Source of the DNA: Burkholderiales bacterium RIFCSPLOWO2_02_FULL_57_36
GTDB taxonomy: Bacteria > Pseudomonadota > Gammaproteobacteria > Burkholderiales > Burkholderiaceae_D
Assembly (NCBI GenBank): GCA_001770855.1
Contig: MESE01000062.1
Location: forward strand, 1-61,454
Reading direction: 5' to 3'
Length of the DNA: 61,454 nucleotides
Below the pieces are notes generated by a model. The model made no database searches. It was not told the DNA's origin and saw nothing but the letters and a program-made list of their open reading frames with translations. A program made the translations under genes and the position numbers. Of this stretch, positions 56,806 to 61,454 are shown piece by piece (within the stretch, counting starts at the first letter, position 1; each line of letters opens with the position of its first letter).

Positions 56806-58716
56806 ATGGCAGTCATTTCTCTCTCTAATGCGCAATTGGCGTTCGGCCATGTTGCACTCCTCGATCATGCGGAATTTTCTCTGGAGTCCGCGGAGCGTGT
56901 CGGTTTGATCGGTCGCAACGGCACCGGCAAATCGTCATTGCTAAAAGTCATCGCCGGTTTTTCGAAGCTCGATGATGGTCTGCTGACGATGCAGCAGGGC
57001 ATCAAGATCGCTTACGTCGACCAGGAGCCGCATTTTTCCCCGGAGATGTCGGTATTCAACGCGGTCGCAGCCGGACTCGGCGAGATGCAGCAGCTGCTTG
57101 CCGAATATGACACATTGACCGGCCAGTTCGGCGGCGACGATGACGATGCGCTTATGGAGCGCATGCATGCGATTCAGGTCAAGCTGGATGCAGCCGATGC
57201 ATGGAACTTGAATAATCGTGTCGAGACGACGCTTGATCGCTTGAATCTCGATAAAGATGCGTTGATGGGAACATTGTCCGGAGGCACCCAAAAGCGCGTA
57301 GCGTTGGCGTGCGCTCTGGTAAGCGCGCCGGATGTATTGCTGCTCGATGAGCCGACCAACCACCTCGACTTCAAATCGATCATGTGGCTGGAAGGCCTGC
57401 TGCGCGATTACAAAGGCTGTGTCCTTTTCATCACCCATGATCGGCGTTTCCTGGACAACGTGGCGACGCGCATTGTCGAACTGGATCGCGGACGGCTATT
57501 GTCCTTTCCCGGAAACTTCACGGCATATCAGGTCCGCAAGGCGGAGCAACTGGAAGTCGAGGAAGTGGAAAACGCAAAATTCGATAAATTTCTGGCGCAG
57601 GAAGAAGTCTGGATACGCAAGGGCGTGCAAGCGCGCCGCACCCGTGACGAAGGCCGGGTCAGGCGGCTTGAGGCATTGCGTCAGATGCGCAGCGTGCGAC
57701 GCGAGCAGCAGGGGCAAGTGAGGCTGGATGTGTCCGCGGGCGAGCGCTCGGGCAAGATCGTGGCTGAACTTGTCGATGTGAGTAAAAGCTACGGCAACAA
57801 GGTGATTGTCCGGAATTTCAGCGCAACTATATTACGTGGCGATAAGGTCGGTTTGATCGGCCCCAACGGCGCCGGCAAGACGACCTTGCTCAAATTGATT
57901 TTGGGTGAAGAGCAGCCGGATCAGGGAACGGTCCGGCAAGGAACCAAATTGCAGGTCGCCTATTTTGACCAGATGCGCGCGCAACTAAATGAAGAGGCCA
58001 GCTTGGCCGATACGATTGCGCCCGGCAGCGATTGGGTGGAAATCAATGGGCAGCGCAAGCATGTGATGACCTATCTCAGCGATTTTCTGTTTGCGCCGGA
58101 ACGCGCCCGCTCGCCGGTCAAGTCGTTGTCGGGCGGCGAACGAAACCGCTTGCTGCTGGCGCGCCTATTCGCCAAACCAGCCAACGTATTGGTACTGGAC
58201 GAGCCGACCAACGACCTCGATATCGACACGCTCGAGCTGCTGGAAGAATTGCTGGAGGATTACGCCGGCACGGTATTCCTGGTCAGCCATGACCGGACTT
58301 TCCTGGACAACGTGGTGACCCAGGTGATCGTTGCCGAAGGCGACGGGCAGTGGCGTGAATACATTGGCGGCTACAGCGATTGGGAAAGAATGCGTCCGGC
58401 GATGCAATCCGCACAGGCAAAAAACGCGGCAAAAGCGGATTCCAATCCTGCAAATAAAGATGGTCAGGCCAAGTCCGTACCGAAGCAAAAAAAACTCAGC
58501 TATAAGGATCAGCGTGATCTGGAAGAGTTGCCGGCGCTGATAGCGCAATTGGAACAAGAGCAAAAAGCTTTGTCTGAACGACTGACTGATCCTGATTTGT
58601 ACAAGCATCAAGCGGAGGAGGTGCAACGGCTCAATCAGCGATTTGCCGAAATAGATCAGCTGCTAATGGAAAATCTTGAGCGGTGGGAAACCATTGAGGC
58701 GCGGGCGAAGGGATAG
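56806..58716 (+). CDS. uup: ABC-F ATPase Uup
   Basis: A 636-residue soluble ABC-F protein with two ATPase domains. Domain 1 has Walker A GRNGTGKSS (about 37-45), signature LSGGTQKRVALA and Walker B LLLDEPTNHLD; domain 2 has GPNGAGKTT (about 351-359), LSGGERNRLLLA and VLVLDEPTNDLD. The C-terminal ~90 residues are a Lys/Glu-rich coiled coil (about 540-630), as in Uup, where it binds DNA. Uup affects precise transposon excision and ribosome function in E. coli. It is the only gene on its strand here. Confidence 0.95.
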   Translation: MAVISLSNAQLAFGHVALLDHAEFSLESAERVGLIGRNGTGKSSLLKVIAGFSKLDDGLLTMQQGIKIAYVDQEPHFSPEMSVFNAVAAGLGEMQQLLAEYDTLTGQFGGDDDDALMERMHAIQVKLDAADAWNLNNRVETTLDRLNLDKDALMGTLSGGTQKRVALACALVSAPDVLLLDEPTNHLDFKSIMWLEGLLRDYKGCVLFITHDRRFLDNVATRIVELDRGRLLSFPGNFTAYQVRKAEQLEVEEVENAKFDKFLAQEEVWIRKGVQARRTRDEGRVRRLEALRQMRSVRREQQGQVRLDVSAGERSGKIVAELVDVSKSYGNKVIVRNFSATILRGDKVGLIGPNGAGKTTLLKLILGEEQPDQGTVRQGTKLQVAYFDQMRAQLNEEASLADTIAPGSDWVEINGQRKHVMTYLSDFLFAPERARSPVKSLSGGERNRLLLARLFAKPANVLVLDEPTNDLDIDTLELLEELLEDYAGTVFLVSHDRTFLDNVVTQVIVAEGDGQWREYIGGYSDWERMRPAMQSAQAKNAAKADSNPANKDGQAKSVPKQKKLSYKDQRDLEELPALIAQLEQEQKALSERLTDPDLYKHQAEEVQRLNQRFAEIDQLLMENLERWETIEARAKG

Positions 58717-58727
58717 GATAGGGAGCT

Positions 58728-59579
58728 TTAGTTAAGCCGCTTGCATGCATCGCGCAACTCTGTCAATTTTCCGCGTATTGTCTCCGCATCCGATGCGTAA
58801 GGCCGTTCGGCAAGATAAGCTTCCAGGTCCTGTAAAGCAGCTTGCGGACATTCTAGGTTCGCATATGCCAATCCACGGTCACGGCGTTCGATGATTTCAT
58901 CCGGCAGGAGAATTACCAGCCGTTGCTGCACTCCCAATACCCGTTGCCAATGCGGATGTTCAATAAACAGGGCTTTCAGGTTGCGTAACATGCGCACCAA
59001 TATTTCACGCGGATGAGCATCCTGCAGGTAGGTGGCGAGCGGAATATCGGTATGGTAGGTTTGTTGCGCGAAAAAAGGTTCCAGGCGTTCTTCCAACTCC
59101 TCGCGCGACAGGCTGGTTCCATTGAATGGGTCCAGAATAATATCTCCCGACTGCACTGAAAGTTTCATCAGGAAGTGTCCCGGAAAGGAAATGCCTTTTA
59201 CATCCAGTCCGATCTGCTGCGCCAATTCCATATAGACCACCGCAAGTGAAATCGGGATCCCGCGGCGGGTAGTAATGACGCGGTGCAGATAACTGTTGTC
59301 CGGGTCGTAATAATCATTGAGATTTCCGGCGAACCCGAGTTCATGATAAAAAAAATGATTCAGCATGCGCAGCTTCTGCACATGCGACATGTCTGCCGGC
59401 AAACGCCGCTGCAGCTTTGCCGCCAGCATATCAACTTCAATTTGCTGCGCTGTCAGGTCGAGTTCCGGTTCACTATCCTGCGCAATCGCCAACGCCGCTT
59501 CGAACAATGGAATCGACTCGTCCTGTTGTACCAGTGCGGCGAAATAATCGAGAGAATTGATCATCATATTATTCATCAT
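58728..59579 (-). CDS. SirB1-family transglutaminase-like/TPR protein
   Basis: A 283-residue protein. The N-terminal part is a transglutaminase-like SirB1 core, with RRGIPISLAVVYMELAQQIGL and FPGHFLMKL. The C-terminal third has TPR-type helices (PHWQRVLGVQQRL, RRDRGLAYANLECPQAALQDLEAYL). Family members (YchA/SirB1) are widespread, and their function is unclear. Several ATG codons lie at the start (59579, 59576, 59567, 59564); GGGGGAG lies upstream of the first. Its leader contains a hairpin, described separately. It converges on uup with 11 bases between. Confidence 0.87.
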   Translation of the reverse strand: MMNNMMINSLDYFAALVQQDESIPLFEAALAIAQDSEPELDLTAQQIEVDMLAAKLQRRLPADMSHVQKLRMLNHFFYHELGFAGNLNDYYDPDNSYLHRVITTRRGIPISLAVVYMELAQQIGLDVKGISFPGHFLMKLSVQSGDIILDPFNGTSLSREELEERLEPFFAQQTYHTDIPLATYLQDAHPREILVRMLRNLKALFIEHPHWQRVLGVQQRLVILLPDEIIERRDRGLAYANLECPQAALQDLEAYLAERPYASDAETIRGKLTELRDACKRLN

Positions 59580-59591
59580 ATATCCATGCTC

Positions 59592-59629
59592 CCCCTAAAT
59601 AAAGGGGAAGCTTATCGCCCATGGGCGAT
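59592..59629 (-). other. Two hairpins between murJ and the SirB1-like gene
   Basis: ATCGCCCATGGGCGAT at 59614-59629 is a perfect 16-bp palindrome. CCCCT (59592-59596) can pair with AGGGG (59603-59607); on the minus strand the second hairpin contains the GGGGG part of the SirB1-like gene's Shine-Dalgarno. They may regulate translation or slow transcription out of murJ. Neither has a terminal T-run. Confidence 0.45.
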
Positions 59630-59642
59630 GACTTGATGCCAA

Positions 59643-61193
59643 TCAGACCGAAATACGTTTGAAATCCCGGAAGCGAAATCCCATCGCAAGGAGCGCGCCA
59701 AAATAAGTGATGCCGGATGCGGTCATGACCAGTACCAACGCACCGATACGCTGAAATGGATTCGCTTGCAGTGCTATCCAATCGAAATACCCCGCAGTCC
59801 ATAGCGCGACGCCTGCCATCAGGAAGAGTGCACCCATCAATCTGGCAAAAAACATCCGCCAGCCGCTCAGCGCAACATAAATGCCTTGTCTATGCAAGCC
59901 CCAGTACAGGAATCCCGCGTTCAGGCACGCGCCGACGCCGATCGATAACGCCAGACCGGCGTGCTTGATCCAGGGCACAAACATCAGGTTCATCAATTGC
60001 GTGGCGATCAGTATGCCGATTGCAATTTTCACCGGGGTCTTGATATCTTGTCGCGCATAAAAACCAGGCGCAAGAATCTTGACCAAAACAATTCCGATCA
60101 GGCCGACCCCATAAGCAATCAGCGCGCGACCGGTCATTTCAACAGAATGCGTATCAAATTTTCCGTAATGGAAAAGCACCGTGGTAACCGGTTCTGACAG
60201 GGTGGCGAGCGCCACCGCAAAAGGCAGCGCAAGCAGGAAGGTTAACCGCAATCCCCAATCGAGCAATGCTGAGTACTCGGTTTTGTCGCCGGTCGAATGT
60301 GCCTTTGAAAGGCTGGGCAAAAGAATTGTACCCAGTGCCACGCCGAGCAATCCAATCGGCAGTTCCATCAAGCGGTCTGCAAACGAGAGCCAGGACACGC
60401 TACCAGGTTCAAGGTGAGAGGCAATATTCGTGTTAATGATCATGCTGATCTGTGCGACCGATACACCCAAGGTCGCCGGAGCCATTTGCTTCAAGACCCG
60501 GCGTGCGCCGGCATCATTGAACGCAGTACGCAAATTGAAGGAAATGCGGGGCAGCATTCCGATCTTCAGCAGAGCAGGGATCTGGATTGCCATTTGCAAT
60601 ACCCCGCCGACCAAAACGGCAATTGCCAGTGCGTAGATGGGCTGTTCCAATTGCGGAGCCAGGAACAGCGAGGCCGCGATGAAAGAAAGATTGAGTAGAA
60701 CCGGCGTAAAGGCGGGAATCTTGAACTGACGCCAGGTGTTCAGTATGCCGCCGGCCAGCGCAACGAATGCCATGAATCCGATATATGGAAACATGATGCG
60801 CGTCATGACCACGGATAACGCAAACGCATCCGGGTCCGACTTCAGGCCTGTGGCAACGACATAGACAATTATCGGGGCTGCCGCGATGCCGATTGCGCAA
60901 GTGAGCAATAATGCCCAAACGAGAATGGTTGCGACATGATCCGTAAGTTCTTTGGTGGCAGCGTCGCCTTTCTTGTTCTTGTATTCCGCAAGAATTGGGA
61001 CGAATGCTTGAGAAAATGCGCCTTCGGCGAACAGTCTGCGCAATAAATTGGGAATGCGGAAAGCGATGAAGAATGCGTCTGTATAAGCGGATGCGCCGAA
61101 TGCCCGAGCAATCAGGAACTCGCGAATCAGACCTGTCACGCGGGAGAGCATAGTCATGCCGGAGACGGTGGCGAGTGTTTTGTGCAAGTTCAT
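59643..61193 (-). CDS. murJ: Lipid II flippase MurJ
   Basis: Flips lipid II across the inner membrane for peptidoglycan synthesis. The 516-residue product has about 14 hydrophobic segments and the MurJ/MviN pattern: N-terminal MTMLSRVTGLIREFLIARAFGAS, then FAEGAFSQAFVPILAEY with its conserved Arg. The start at 61193 (MNLHKTLATV) is standard, and a perfect -10 hexamer lies eight bases upstream, suggesting a very short leader. In many Burkholderiales rpsT is divergent from murJ, but none is found in the remaining 261 bases. Confidence 0.95.
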   Translation of the reverse strand: MNLHKTLATVSGMTMLSRVTGLIREFLIARAFGASAYTDAFFIAFRIPNLLRRLFAEGAFSQAFVPILAEYKNKKGDAATKELTDHVATILVWALLLTCAIGIAAAPIIVYVVATGLKSDPDAFALSVVMTRIMFPYIGFMAFVALAGGILNTWRQFKIPAFTPVLLNLSFIAASLFLAPQLEQPIYALAIAVLVGGVLQMAIQIPALLKIGMLPRISFNLRTAFNDAGARRVLKQMAPATLGVSVAQISMIINTNIASHLEPGSVSWLSFADRLMELPIGLLGVALGTILLPSLSKAHSTGDKTEYSALLDWGLRLTFLLALPFAVALATLSEPVTTVLFHYGKFDTHSVEMTGRALIAYGVGLIGIVLVKILAPGFYARQDIKTPVKIAIGILIATQLMNLMFVPWIKHAGLALSIGVGACLNAGFLYWGLHRQGIYVALSGWRMFFARLMGALFLMAGVALWTAGYFDWIALQANPFQRIGALVLVMTASGITYFGALLAMGFRFRDFKRISV

Positions 61194-61201
61194 GGAGCGG
61201 A

Positions 61202-61207
61202 ATTATA
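61202..61207 (-). promoter_or_regulatory. -10 element of murJ, leaderless or near-leaderless
   Basis: TATAAT on the minus strand matches the -10 consensus fully. Only eight bases separate it from the murJ ATG, so transcription would begin at or within a few bases of the start codon. The -35 is weak (TTGCTT, with short spacing). No Shine-Dalgarno is visible. Confidence 0.5.
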
Positions 61208-61381
61208 GCCGTTCAAAGAGAAGCAACCGATCAGCGGATTCCTCTAAATATTATTTAAATTCGGAAACCTGAGCGTGGTGTTGAGCCCATTCAGTATGAA
61301 AACAGTATCGGGCTTTAATAAACAGCGGCAATCCGGGCAATCGGTTTGCGGCAAAATGTTTCTTTAATAACACCTTGAAAT

Positions 61382-61450
61382 CCACGTCCTAAGGACGTGG
61401 TCATCGCCTAACTGGCTTTGCCTGTTAGAGCGAGAGGCCTGCTCAAGGCC
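61382..61450. mobile_element. Possible end of an IS200/IS605-like element
   Basis: CCACGTCC (61382-61389) and GGACGTGG (61393-61400) form an 8-bp hairpin with a 3-base loop. GGCCT (61436-61440) and AGGCC (61446-61450) form a second hairpin near the window edge. The context (a hairpin, about 35 bases of unpaired sequence, then another hairpin) resembles the subterminal hairpins of IS200/IS605-family ends, and possibly the 3' part of a TnpB guide RNA. No transposase lies within the window, so the element would extend to the right. The call rests on resemblance only. Confidence 0.35.
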
Positions 61451-61454
61451 GTAT

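Noticed and set aside
61194..61454. rpsT divergent from murJ
   Set aside because: The sequence to the window edge does not encode the S20 N-terminus; it may lie beyond the edge or have moved.

Overview
The window looks like a chromosomal segment of a Gram-negative betaproteobacterium of the order Burkholderiales, probably close to Oxalobacteraceae such as Herminiimonas or Collimonas. This is inferred from the gene order exbB-exbD-lpxK-Trm112-kdsB-adk, the livHMGF layout, paired fumarylpyruvate hydrolase and maleylacetoacetate isomerase-like genes, and a GC content that reads as mid-50s percent. No 16S gene or long taxonomic marker is present, so the genus is not resolved. Most of the window is ordinary core genome. 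There is no prophage, CRISPR array or complete insertion sequence.

Layout. 0-10.5 kb: a chemoreceptor, the TamA/TamB outer-membrane assembly pair, and a cyanide-insensitive-type cytochrome bd oxidase, all on the minus strand. 10.8-18 kb: single genes (thioredoxin-reductase-like flavoprotein, tandem-CHRD lipoprotein, two methyltransferases, RDD membrane protein, carboxymuconolactone decarboxylase-like protein, secreted alpha/beta hydrolase). 18.6-23.7 kb: a NarX-type sensor kinase, a response regulator with an unusual N-terminal domain, sodB and xseA. 24.1-28.2 kb: a plus-strand envelope/LPS operon (exbB, exbD, lpxK, Trm112-like, kdsB) followed by adk. 28.4-34.7 kb: H+-pyrophosphatase, an SDR dehydrogenase, gamma-glutamyltransferase and a patatin-like phospholipase. 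34.7-36.3 kb: a Tyr/Pro/His-rich secreted protein and a barnase/barstar-type RNase and inhibitor pair. 36.4-41.5 kb: purN, an RsmB-like rRNA methyltransferase, a phospholipase-D-like protein and an MscS channel (the last three joined by stop/start overlaps), then a fatty acid desaturase with a transposase-like tail. 41.5-47 kb: a YdjM-like membrane protein, creBCD, rpmB-rpmG and radC. 47.1-52.5 kb: fkpB-ispH and livHMGF. 52.5-61.2 kb: small genes, tRNA-Arg(CCT), uup, a SirB1-like gene and murJ.

Several groups work together: TamA/TamB in envelope biogenesis; ExbB/ExbD, LpxK and KdsB in envelope energisation and lipid A/Kdo synthesis; CreB/CreC regulating CreD; the Liv permease and ATPase subunits as a branched-chain amino acid (or related amide) importer whose binding protein is elsewhere; and a secreted RNase with its cytoplasmic barstar inhibitor.

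The most unusual feature is the fatty acid desaturase whose last ~90 residues resemble the C-terminus of ISL3-family transposases. Next are the IS200/IS605-like hairpins at the right edge, the rsmB/PLD/mscS overlap cluster, a perfect FNR-type palindrome in an AT-rich gene-poor stretch, and unexplained inverted repeats at the left edge. All product calls come from reading translations and motifs; no database search was run.
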